Shown in pieces: positions 1-4,992 of a DNA stretch of 7,650 nt (position 1 is its first letter; each line of letters opens with the position of its first letter). The notes below the pieces were generated by a model. It searched no databases, was not told the origin of the DNA, and saw only the letters and a list, made by a program, of their open reading frames with translations. The translations under genes and the position numbers were made by a program. The stretch lies in assembly GCA_900550525.1 (NCBI GenBank), contig URSN01000092.1:1-7650 (forward strand), read 5' to 3'. The DNA comes from an uncultured Eubacteriales bacterium. Its GTDB lineage: Bacteria; Bacillota; Clostridia; Christensenellales; CAG-138.

Positions 1-52
1 ACCCCCCTAAAATCAGAAATGCACCCCCTCCAAACCGTAATTGCACCCCCTT
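1..52 (-). mobile_element. Probable end of an IS21-like insertion sequence (subterminal repeats)
   Basis: Read on the minus strand, AGGGGGTGCA occurs twice (51-42 and 29-20), each followed by a T-rich stretch (ATTACGGTTTGG and TTTCTGATTTT). A third unit, AGGGGGGT, starts at 8 and is cut by the window edge. The units are spaced 22 and 21 bases. IS21-family elements are known for several repeated subterminal sequences of about this size that serve as transposase sites, and this is the basis of the call. No transposase gene lies inside the window, so the element body would lie to the left. A possible outer tip is the CA at 78-79, since these elements usually begin TG and end CA, but no target duplication can be checked. 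It could instead be an unrelated repeat array. Confidence 0.42.
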
Positions 53-90
53 AACGGGTTTCTATCAAAATTAGAGCCATTTGCCAAAGG

Positions 91-128
91 GGAAGACCCA
101 TGCCTTGCATGGGCCTTCCGCTTTGCAT
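91..128. repeat. Palindromic repeat, copy A
   Basis: Arms 91-103 and 107-119 form a 13-base stem with one A-C mismatch (96 against 114) around the 3-base loop CTT. The right arm is GCATGGGCCTTCC and is followed by GCTTTGCAT. The whole 38-base unit matches copy B at 448-485 at 34 positions, in the same orientation and 357 bases apart. Two copies of one hairpin with conserved flank indicate a repeat family rather than chance. Confidence 0.75.
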
Positions 129-148
129 TTGGATGGGAGGGATTCGAA

Positions 149-189
149 GGGCGGAAAAGAAAATGCCGCAGTGCGGCATTTTCCCGCCC
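149..189 (-). terminator. Terminator-like hairpin, best on the minus strand
   Basis: GAAAATGCCG (159-168) pairs with CGGCATTTTC (174-183) over a 5-base loop. A second segment, GGGCGG (149-154) with CCGCCC (184-189), extends the stem, with AAAA at 155-158 left unpaired. On the minus strand the GC stem is followed by the T-rich run TTTTCTTTT, as expected of an intrinsic terminator. It lies about 300 bases beyond the mcrC stop and could end the mcrBC transcript. On the plus strand the T-run is shorter, so it may also act weakly in that direction. Confidence 0.5.
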
Positions 190-274
190 TGGGGAGCGCG
201 GGCAAGAGCCAGCGCCAGCGCGGAGCGCAAGCAGGCCGCCGCCCGCGCGGAGAATCCCTTTCTCTGCGCCGCGT

Positions 275-332
275 CGGAGCAAGCTCTGTATCGCTTGCTC
301 CGGCTTTTTCATTGCATGATAAAAGCCGGAGC
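275..332. repeat. Two overlapping, mutually exclusive hairpins
   Basis: Hairpin 1 pairs CGGAGCAAGC (275-284) with GCTTGCTCCG (293-302) over an 8-base loop. Hairpin 2 pairs GCTCCGGCTTTT (297-308) with AAAAGCCGGAGC (321-332), with a smaller TCAT/ATGA stem inside the loop. Positions 297-302 belong to both, so only one can form at a time. This is the geometry of an attenuator, but no gene follows on either strand that it obviously controls, and neither stem is followed by a T-run. Confidence 0.5.
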
Positions 333-344
333 GCGCTCACGCCG

Positions 345-444
345 CTGCTCCTCCTTTCCGCAAAAGGTTCCGCTCGGCTCGCCTGCTCGCTTGCAAGCGC
401 GCTCACAACGGCTCGCCATCGCTGCCAACCTTTTGCGGGAGCAG
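345..444. repeat. Long inverted repeat
   Basis: CCGCAAAAGGTT (358-369) is the exact reverse complement of AACCTTTTGCGG (427-438). The pairing continues outside with CTGCTCC (345-351) against GGAGCAG (438-444) after a 6-base bulge on the left side. The 57-base interior contains the perfect palindrome CGCTTGCAAGCG (388-399), so the whole unit could extrude as a branched cruciform or fold as a branched RNA. Confidence 0.6.
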
Positions 445-446
445 TC

Positions 447-485
447 CGGAAGGCCCATGCATCGCATGGGCCTTCCGCTTTACAT
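447..485. repeat. Palindromic repeat, copy B
   Basis: A perfect 14-base stem (447-460 with 464-477) closes on the 3-base loop ATC. Its right arm is GCATGGGCCTTCCG, followed by CTTTACAT. The repeat matches copy A at 91-128. It begins about a dozen bases past the mcrC stop in the direction of mcrC transcription, where it would form a strong 3' hairpin on the messenger. No T-run follows on that strand, so RNA protection or a REP-like role is more likely than intrinsic termination. Confidence 0.75.
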
Positions 486-488
486 ATA

Positions 489-1592
489 TCAAAGGGATTC
501 GCCAGGAGGGGAAGGGCAAGGCTCCAGCGGAGCTTCGCCCGCGGGGAAATGCTCGTCTACGATCGCGTTCAGCTGCGCGGCAATCTCAGAGAATTCCCGA
601 TTCAAATCAAGTGTCCGGACGCTGATCCTGTTGCCGCTCATCCGGTAGCTGTTGTCCGGCTGAACCGTTTCGTCCGTTGCCGCATAGAGCAGCATGCCGG
701 AAACCTTATGCGGCCGGGCGCCAAATTCGGCATCCTTATTTTTGACATAAGCAAAGATCTGATACAGATTGCCAGAGTGAATCGTATGGACATCGTACTG
801 CGTCTGGGTCGTATGCGCGTAATACTTGGCGTCGATGATAAGGACATCGCTGCCCCTGGCGAGCATGATATCGCTCTGCATCGCCGGCAGCATCGTCCCG
901 TTCCCATCATCCAGGGCCCAGGGGATCTGCGGCGCTGTTGCTGTTACCCGGGGGCACTCCTTGGCATAGTATTCGAGAATGAATTTTTCGTACAGACGGC
1001 TCATCCGCTGTTGATCAAGGAAGGAGGCGAGCTTGTATTCCCCGGAGTCGGTCGTCAAAAGCATCCCCTCCAGAACGAGCTGGCACAGACTGACGAGCAT
1101 ACGGTAGGCATGGCAGTTTCTCTGGAACCGTATGGCCGTCCAGCGGATGGACATGGGATCGATCGTATCCACGTTTGAGAAGAACAGCATTTCTCTTTTC
1201 AAATCATCCTTGTATTCCTGACCGACCCCTTCATGCCGGAGCAGGAGCGTGACGGTTGTTTTAAGGATCTGGTTCAGAAGATTGTTTTCGGAAAGCTCGT
1301 CATACTCGCACGTTAGCATCCGCCTTCGGACAAGGCGATGCCGAATGGTTCCGGGCATATCGATCTTTCCGCGCACAACCGCGGTATCCTCTTTGCAGCT
1401 CAGGTATTCCCGATACAGGCCCTGCTTTAACTGGCGGCCGATGCCTCTTGCCAGGATGGCGGCAAGGAGATTGTGTATGTTTTCGAATTTTTCCGCGGCG
1501 ATCTCCTCGTACCCGCCCTGATGCAGCGTCATAAAGGCATAGGAGAGCATGTAGTATATGTTCCTTATGAAGATGCTCTTGTCCTTTATCAT
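489..1592 (-). CDS. mcrC: McrC-family nuclease subunit of a type IV restriction system
   Basis: This is the endonuclease partner of McrB. In characterised McrBC systems, McrC binds the McrB ring, stimulates its GTPase and cuts DNA carrying modified bases. The 367-residue product starts with the family hallmark NIYYMLSYAF (11-20), has LYEKF (200-204), and carries a PD-(D/E)xK-type active site: Asp241 in MQSDIML, then Asp254 and Lys256 in LIIDAKYY. A conserved-looking H-x-x-N-x-x-Q-I segment lies at 272-280. I chose the ATG at 1592 because it overlaps the mcrB stop as ATGA and has AAGGTG seven bases upstream (1605-1600). An ATG 30 bases earlier lacks that support. The core seems to end near Phe349. 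The final 18 residues are Pro/Glu/Gly-rich, encoded by palindromic repeat sequence, and end in an inverted-repeat arm. No active-site residue is missing, so the gene looks intact. Confidence 0.93.
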   Translation of the reverse strand: MIKDKSIFIRNIYYMLSYAFMTLHQGGYEEIAAEKFENIHNLLAAILARGIGRQLKQGLYREYLSCKEDTAVVRGKIDMPGTIRHRLVRRRMLTCEYDELSENNLLNQILKTTVTLLLRHEGVGQEYKDDLKREMLFFSNVDTIDPMSIRWTAIRFQRNCHAYRMLVSLCQLVLEGMLLTTDSGEYKLASFLDQQRMSRLYEKFILEYYAKECPRVTATAPQIPWALDDGNGTMLPAMQSDIMLARGSDVLIIDAKYYAHTTQTQYDVHTIHSGNLYQIFAYVKNKDAEFGARPHKVSGMLLYAATDETVQPDNSYRMSGNRISVRTLDLNREFSEIAAQLNAIVDEHFPAGEAPLEPCPSPPGESL

Positions 1593-3976
1593 TGGAACAC
1601 ACCTTGCAGAATGTTCTCCCAACGCCGGAATTTGGCCTCGTCATCGAACCAGTATTCCCGAAGCATGGGAAGGATGTCATAGTCCACGATGGCGCGCAGC
1701 CATTGCTCGGTGCAGGCAGCTGCGCCGCAAAAATAGCTGTGGCCGATGCAGAAGCCTTTCCCCAGCGATTTGTCGAGCGATATTTCGCGGTTCAGGTCCT
1801 TTACCCTGGATATCAGCTCGTTGAACGGTTCGCTGTTCAAGCCGTTCTGGTACCGAAGGAAGCCTTCCGCGTCAAAGCCCGGTTCCATTTCAAAAAAGCT
1901 GAAGCGCCGGCGCAGCGCGTAGTCGATCATGGCGAGGCTGCGGTCCGCAGTGTTCATCATGCCAATAATGTAGACGTTCTTCGGCACCGAGAAAGCAAGG
2001 CCGTTGTAGGCCAGCGTCGCCTCCACGCCCCTGTAGTCCTTTTCAATCAGCATGAGCAGCTCCCCGAAAATCTTGCTCATATTGCCGCGGTTGATCTCAT
2101 CGATGAGAAAGAAGAACTCCTTGTCGGGCTGATTCGCGGCTTTCTGGCAGAAGCGGTAGAAAATGCCGTATTTCAGCTCAAAGCCATCTTTAACCGGCTT
2201 ATATCCCATCATGAAGTCCTCATAGGAATAGTTCTGATGGAACTGCACGAATTCGATGCGGCCATCATCCTTTTCCCCCATCATGGACCAGGCCAGGCGC
2301 CTTGCGGCAAAGGTCTTGCCAACGCCGGGCACGCCTTGGAGGATGATGTTTTTCTTGTTGCGAAGCGCGGCGGCAAGGCTCTCATAGCGCTTCCCGGTCA
2401 TATAGACTTCCCTGAGAAAGTCCTCCTTGGCATATGCCTCAAAGGAAGATTTGGAAGCGGCAGGCTCCGCCCTGTGGATCAGATCGAGCAGGAACTCGTA
2501 CTCGCCCTTGGTAAGCTTGAACAGGCTGCCTCGCGGATTCCGGAGATATTCCATATGCTCCAGTTCGGAGTACCCCTTCAGCGCCGCATAGTCGATCGGC
2601 ACAGCCAGCTCCTCAACCTTCTCAAAGGACAGCTTCTCTCCATCCTGCTCCGCGCTGATTCGGCCAATCGCAGCGATCTGCTTGACGGGAGTCGATTCAT
2701 ACCCGATGAGCATGTCGCCGGCTTTTGCGTCAAGGAAGTTCTGAAAGATGCGGCGCTTGTTTCCGGTTTCGTTGTAGAGCGTATAGGATTGGACTTCGCC
2801 AATGGCAATGTCGGAAAAGCGCCAGGTCTTTGGATCAGCATTGAGCCACCAGTAGCTGCGGTCGGCTGCTTCGTGCGCTGCATCTGCATACAATTTGACC
2901 CCGCTCAAATCGGCTTGATCGAGGGCGGCGGAGAGTTCGTCCCTCAGTTTCCAGATATAGTAGCGGCCAACATAGCGGCCGACATACAGGATGGTCCACC
3001 ACTCGTTGGCCCCGCTTTCCGTCTGCTGCGGTGAAATGCCGGTGGCAGCGCAGACGCGCCTGGCCAGCTTGACCGAGTCAAAGTTATAGAAGCTCGGCGG
3101 ATTGCCATATGTGTCCGAGAGCTGTTTGCAGGATGCCGCGCCGCCGCAAGCCTTGATGCGCTTCATGATCTCAAGCGCGCTGTTGGTAAAGACGGTCTTA
3201 TCGTTCAGCAGCCGGCTCCAATCCTCCACGGAGAGCCCGGGGGAATAATCCATCCCGTACCAGTAGTCATCCAAAGTGTCGGCCGCCGCATACGTCTTGT
3301 GATCGTGCCTGCTGATATAAAACCCGACATCTATTGCCAGCGTTTTCAGCTCCGGATCAGGATAGCAGTCGTCCGTCAGCTGCGAACGGAAAAGGCTGAC
3401 CAGCTCCGCGTCCCCCTTCAGGACCTCGCTGATCTCATCGTACAGCTTCAGAAAATTGCGGATATTATCGGCGTAAGCGCCCTTCTTGAAGCGAAAATCC
3501 GCCTCCAGTTCGCTGGCGACCGCTTTCACCTCTCTAAGTTTATAGATGCAGTATTTATCGGGATAGCGGAGCCACAGATAAGTGCTGATCGCGTTTTCGG
3601 ACTGGTAGTGCTGCGCAGCCCCATTTCCATACTTTTTCAAAAGAACGTCAGACTGCACTTTGAACGCATTCATCCGTTCGACAACATCCCGGCTCTCATC
3701 AAACAGCGCGACAAACATGGCGCGCACCTCTTCGGGCGCGGCTGCTGCAAAGCCGGCGATCATCCCCTTTGGGAAACTGTTGGCACAAGCCAGCAGGTTG
3801 CCGGTCCTATTCAATGCGCGCTCCAGCATCGCCGCAAAATCCGGCGCATTTACATCCCAATGATCCTGAAACCACTTTATGGCCTCCCACTTAAACTTTT
3901 CCCTGCCCCATCGCACTGGAGCAAAGTCCCGCTTGTATGGAACAAGCGCTTCCTTTAAGCGAAAATGGTTGAACAT
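1589..3976 (-). CDS. mcrB: McrB-like AAA+ GTPase with EVE modified-base-binding domain
   Basis: This is the motor and recognition subunit of the McrBC-type system, 795 residues. The first ~225 residues are mostly predicted-helical and I cannot assign a named domain; LRYPDKYCIYK (136-146) recurs in McrB-like ATPases as I remember them. A second unnamed block spans ~238-354 and ends in GRYYIWKLRDEL. An EVE (PUA-like) domain follows at ~373-502, opening YWWLNADPKTWRF with GDMLIGY further on; EVE domains are established or proposed readers of modified bases such as 5-methylcytosine. The AAA+ motor occupies ~510-795, with Walker A GVPGVGKT (548-555), Walker B FFFLIDEINR (621-630), and the McrB signature MNTADRS (674-680) followed by RRRF (689-692). 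I chose the ATG at 3976 because AGAGGA lies eight bases upstream; in-frame ATGs at 3997 and 4114 have weaker sites. It is co-transcribed with mcrC. No DNA methyltransferase is visible nearby, as expected for type IV. E. coli McrB has a different N-terminal DNA-binding domain, so target specificity should differ. Confidence 0.93.
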   Translation of the reverse strand: MFNHFRLKEALVPYKRDFAPVRWGREKFKWEAIKWFQDHWDVNAPDFAAMLERALNRTGNLLACANSFPKGMIAGFAAAAPEEVRAMFVALFDESRDVVERMNAFKVQSDVLLKKYGNGAAQHYQSENAISTYLWLRYPDKYCIYKLREVKAVASELEADFRFKKGAYADNIRNFLKLYDEISEVLKGDAELVSLFRSQLTDDCYPDPELKTLAIDVGFYISRHDHKTYAAADTLDDYWYGMDYSPGLSVEDWSRLLNDKTVFTNSALEIMKRIKACGGAASCKQLSDTYGNPPSFYNFDSVKLARRVCAATGISPQQTESGANEWWTILYVGRYVGRYYIWKLRDELSAALDQADLSGVKLYADAAHEAADRSYWWLNADPKTWRFSDIAIGEVQSYTLYNETGNKRRIFQNFLDAKAGDMLIGYESTPVKQIAAIGRISAEQDGEKLSFEKVEELAVPIDYAALKGYSELEHMEYLRNPRGSLFKLTKGEYEFLLDLIHRAEPAASKSSFEAYAKEDFLREVYMTGKRYESLAAALRNKKNIILQGVPGVGKTFAARRLAWSMMGEKDDGRIEFVQFHQNYSYEDFMMGYKPVKDGFELKYGIFYRFCQKAANQPDKEFFFLIDEINRGNMSKIFGELLMLIEKDYRGVEATLAYNGLAFSVPKNVYIIGMMNTADRSLAMIDYALRRRFSFFEMEPGFDAEGFLRYQNGLNSEPFNELISRVKDLNREISLDKSLGKGFCIGHSYFCGAAACTEQWLRAIVDYDILPMLREYWFDDEAKFRRWENILQGVFQ
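1600..1605 (-). promoter_or_regulatory. Ribosome binding site of mcrC
   Basis: AAGGTG on the minus strand lies inside the end of mcrB, seven bases before the ATG that overlaps the mcrB stop. It decides the mcrC start and suggests translational coupling. Confidence 0.6.
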
Positions 3977-3984
3977 GGCGTTAT

Positions 3985-3990
3985 CCTCTT
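3985..3990 (-). promoter_or_regulatory. Ribosome binding site of mcrB
   Basis: AGAGGA on the minus strand, with its GAGG core eight bases before the ATG at 3976. It is clearly better than anything before the in-frame ATG codons further upstream and so fixes the start. Confidence 0.65.
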
Positions 3991-4068
3991 TATGCATGGC
4001 GCAATTCTCATGGCCTTTGGACAGGGATGCCCGGCGGCCGCTGTTCCATTTACCCGTCGGATGGAAAC

Positions 4069-4097
4069 ATTGTATCATACGGACGAAGAAATATCCA
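4069..4097 (-). promoter_or_regulatory. Candidate promoter of mcrBC
   Basis: On the minus strand TGGATA (4097-4092) and TACAAT (4074-4069) are separated by 17 bases. They match the -35 consensus at four of six and the -10 consensus at five of six positions. The leader would be roughly 85 bases. No operator-like symmetry is seen around it. Confidence 0.35.
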
Positions 4098-4217
4098 GCC
4101 CGATCACGCCGCACACGATACGGCTGTCAACCGCGCCGGCTGCATTCGCCGCCGGAAGTCGCCCCGCCTCGCAAAAGGCACGGCCATAGCCCGGTCTGCC
4201 ATTTTTTTCGCTTTCCG

Positions 4218-4226
4218 TGCTACACT
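4218..4226 (+). promoter_or_regulatory. Candidate extended -10 promoter of the acetyltransferase gene
   Basis: TGCTACACT gives a TGn-extended -10 element about 75 bases before the ATG. A weak -35 candidate, CTGCCA at 4196-4201, lies 19 bases upstream. The core GTGCTACACT differs by one base from GTGCTATACT at the much stronger rimP promoter, which raises its credibility. Confidence 0.4.
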
Positions 4227-4301
4227 ATAGGGAAACCGCGGCGCTGAAGCGGGCAGGGGGATGCCGCTTCCGCTTCCCGCCGCCACTGAGGAGGACGGAC
4301 C

Positions 4302-4832
4302 ATGCCCGCCTATCGGGACCTGACGCAGGCCGACCTGGAGCTGCGCCTGTTCCACGGCTTTTTGCGCCGCCAGGTTGTGACCAAGTGCCGCCGCCGGGTG
4401 AACGGCGCATGGACGGTCGTGGACGCGCCTTTTGTGGACGACTGGACGGAGCGTGATCACCGGGCGCTGCTTGCGCAGCTGGCGCGCACGCTCCGCTTGG
4501 GCGGCTTTGCCCGCGCAGCCTTTGATCGGGGGGCGATGAAGGGCTTTGCGGCGGTGGGCGCGGAGTGGTTTGGCGACGGCCGGGAATACCTCGACCTGAC
4601 CAACCTGCACGTCTCGGAGGACGCGCGCAGGCAGGGGATCGGCCGCGCGCTGTTCCTTGCGGCGGCGCGGTGGGCGCGGGACAGGGGCGCGCAAAAGCTG
4701 TACATATCGGCCCATTCCGCAATCGAGAGCCAGGCGTTCTACCGGGCCATGGGCTGTGTCGAGGCGCACACGTACAACCCTGCGCACGTCGCCGCGGAAC
4801 CGTTCGACTGCCAGCTCGAATACCGGCTGTAG
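4302..4832 (+). CDS. GNAT-family N-acetyltransferase
   Basis: The 176-residue protein has a single GNAT domain that would transfer an acetyl group from acetyl-CoA; the acceptor cannot be told from sequence. The beta-4/alpha-3 core is at ~97-125, LDLTNLHVSEDARRQGIGRA, whose RRQGIG (109-114) is the acetyl-CoA pyrophosphate loop of Q/RxxGxG type. The C-terminal motif is LYISAHSAIESQAFYRAMGC (133-152), with the tyrosine often used as a general acid in this fold. The N-terminal third (RRQVVTKCRRRVNGAW, 22-37) is not part of the minimal domain but is typical of a GNAT group I associate with Clostridia. The start is fixed by GAGGAGG at 4288-4294, seven bases before the ATG. It is transcribed divergently from mcrBC and toward the rimP operon. 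Its GC-rich codons match the housekeeping genes, so I read it as part of the host backbone, not of the restriction module. Confidence 0.9.
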   Translation: MPAYRDLTQADLELRLFHGFLRRQVVTKCRRRVNGAWTVVDAPFVDDWTERDHRALLAQLARTLRLGGFARAAFDRGAMKGFAAVGAEWFGDGREYLDLTNLHVSEDARRQGIGRALFLAAARWARDRGAQKLYISAHSAIESQAFYRAMGCVEAHTYNPAHVAAEPFDCQLEYRL

Positions 4833-4836
4833 GCGC

Positions 4837-4850
4837 CGCCCGATCGGGCG
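4837..4850. repeat. Perfect 14-base palindrome after the acetyltransferase gene
   Basis: CGCCCGATCGGGCG lies four bases past the stop codon. It could form a short hairpin at the transcript end, but it is followed by AAAA rather than a T-run, so a true intrinsic terminator is doubtful. It sits just upstream of the rimP promoter. Confidence 0.4.
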
Positions 4851-4858
4851 AAAAGGGC

Positions 4859-4887
4859 TTGCATTTGCGGCGCGGCTGTGCTATACT
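4859..4887 (+). promoter_or_regulatory. Promoter of the rimP-nusA-infB operon
   Basis: TTGCAT (-35, 4859-4864) and TATACT (-10, 4882-4887) are spaced exactly 17 bases, and a TG one base before the -10 (4879-4880) makes it an extended -10. This is the best housekeeping-sigma promoter in the window. Transcription should start near 4894, leaving a leader of about 100 bases before rimP. Confidence 0.7.
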
Positions 4888-4913
4888 GTCCGTTGTAGGT
4901 ATGCGAGCATGAC

Positions 4914-4944
4914 AAGAGTGGGGAACGGCCCACTCTTTCATTTT
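4914..4944 (+). terminator. Terminator-like attenuator hairpin in the rimP leader
   Basis: AAGAGTGGG (4914-4922) pairs perfectly with CCCACTCTT (4929-4937) over the loop GAACGG, and is followed by TCATTTT. It sits between the promoter and the first gene of the operon, where a full terminator would silence it, so regulated or partial termination is likely. NusA, encoded downstream, is a termination factor, and autogenous control of nusA operons is known in other bacteria. Similar GAGTGGG hairpins precede rimP in other Bacillota as far as I recall. Which signal controls readthrough is not visible. Confidence 0.55.
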
Positions 4945-4957
4945 GATGGATGGCGCA

Positions 4958-4971
4958 GCCCGCCGGCGGGC
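4958..4971 (+). other. GC palindrome just before the rimP ribosome site
   Basis: GCCCGCCGGCGGGC is a perfect 14-base palindrome ending four bases before the Shine-Dalgarno region. As a hairpin it could affect access of ribosomes or pair alternatively with parts of the leader. No T-run follows. Confidence 0.4.
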
Positions 4972-4975
4972 GCGC

Positions 4976-4985
4976 AGGAAGGGGG
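4976..4985 (+). promoter_or_regulatory. Ribosome binding site of rimP
   Basis: AGGAAGGGGG ends seven bases before the TTG at 4993. It decides for this start over an in-frame ATG at 4909, whose 28-residue extension would be encoded by the leader hairpins and does not resemble RimP. Confidence 0.7.
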
Positions 4986-4992
4986 ACTCTGC

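Larger units (their letters stand above)
53..488. other. Gene-free region packed with palindromes
   Basis: No credible gene is present. Open frames here and on the opposite strand of mcrC are repetitive Arg/Ala/Ser/Pro-rich translations of GC-rich repeats without ribosome sites. The stretch contains at least six inverted repeats within about 400 bases, listed separately: 91-119, 149-189, 275-302, 297-332, 358-438 and 447-477. It also has an 11-base direct repeat, AGCGCGCTCAC, at 330-340 and 396-406, and a 12-base perfect palindrome CGCTTGCAAGCG at 388-399. The mixture resembles mosaics of short non-coding repeats (REP/BIME- or MITE-like) rather than a regulatory region for a neighbouring gene. 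Confidence 0.7.
252..500. repeat. Possible MITE-like unit bounded by 10-base inverted repeats
   Basis: GAATCCCTTT at 252-261 is exactly the reverse complement of AAAGGGATTC at 491-500. A related GGGATTCG also appears at 139-146. Between the arms are several further palindromes and no gene, which fits a small non-autonomous element. The right arm overlaps the end of mcrC and encodes its last residues Glu-Ser-Leu and the first two bases of its stop codon. No target-site duplication is evident, so the arms may simply be two members of a dispersed repeat in opposite orientation. Confidence 0.3.
3977..4301. other. Divergent intergenic region between mcrB and the acetyltransferase gene
   Basis: This 325-base stretch separates two genes pointing away from each other. 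It contains the mcrB ribosome site, a candidate promoter on each strand and the acetyltransferase ribosome site. A 7-base stem, GAAGCGG (4246-4252) with CCGCTTC (4264-4270), sits in the acetyltransferase leader. I see no operator palindrome, RNA gene or small gene. The composition changes from AT-richer on the mcrB side to GC-rich on the acetyltransferase side, so the edge of the acquired segment may lie here. Confidence 0.6.

Noticed and set aside
447..477. Intrinsic terminator of mcrC
   Set aside because: The stem is strong but no T-run follows on the minus strand, and the unit is a repeat with another copy at 91-128.
53..488. CRISPR array
   Set aside because: There are palindromic repeats, but only two copies of any unit and no regular spacing or spacers; no cas gene is seen.
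81..1178. 365-residue open frame on the plus strand
   Set aside because: It runs through the palindrome cluster and then antisense through mcrC, with no ribosome site and repeat-derived composition.
1593..1622. Upstream ATG giving McrC ten extra residues
   Set aside because: The ATGA overlap with the mcrB stop and the AAGGTG site support the start at 1592, and the family motif begins soon after it.
1592..3034. 480-residue open frame on the plus strand
   Set aside because: It lies fully antisense to mcrB, whose EVE and AAA+ motifs are clear. It has no ribosome site and no recognisable domain.
4837..4850. Intrinsic terminator of the acetyltransferase gene
   Set aside because: The palindrome is perfect but followed by AAAA, not T residues, so it is listed only as a palindrome.
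4909..4992. Upstream ATG giving RimP a 28-residue extension
   Set aside because: The extension is encoded by the leader hairpins, is unlike RimP, and lacks a good ribosome site; the TTG at 4993 has one.
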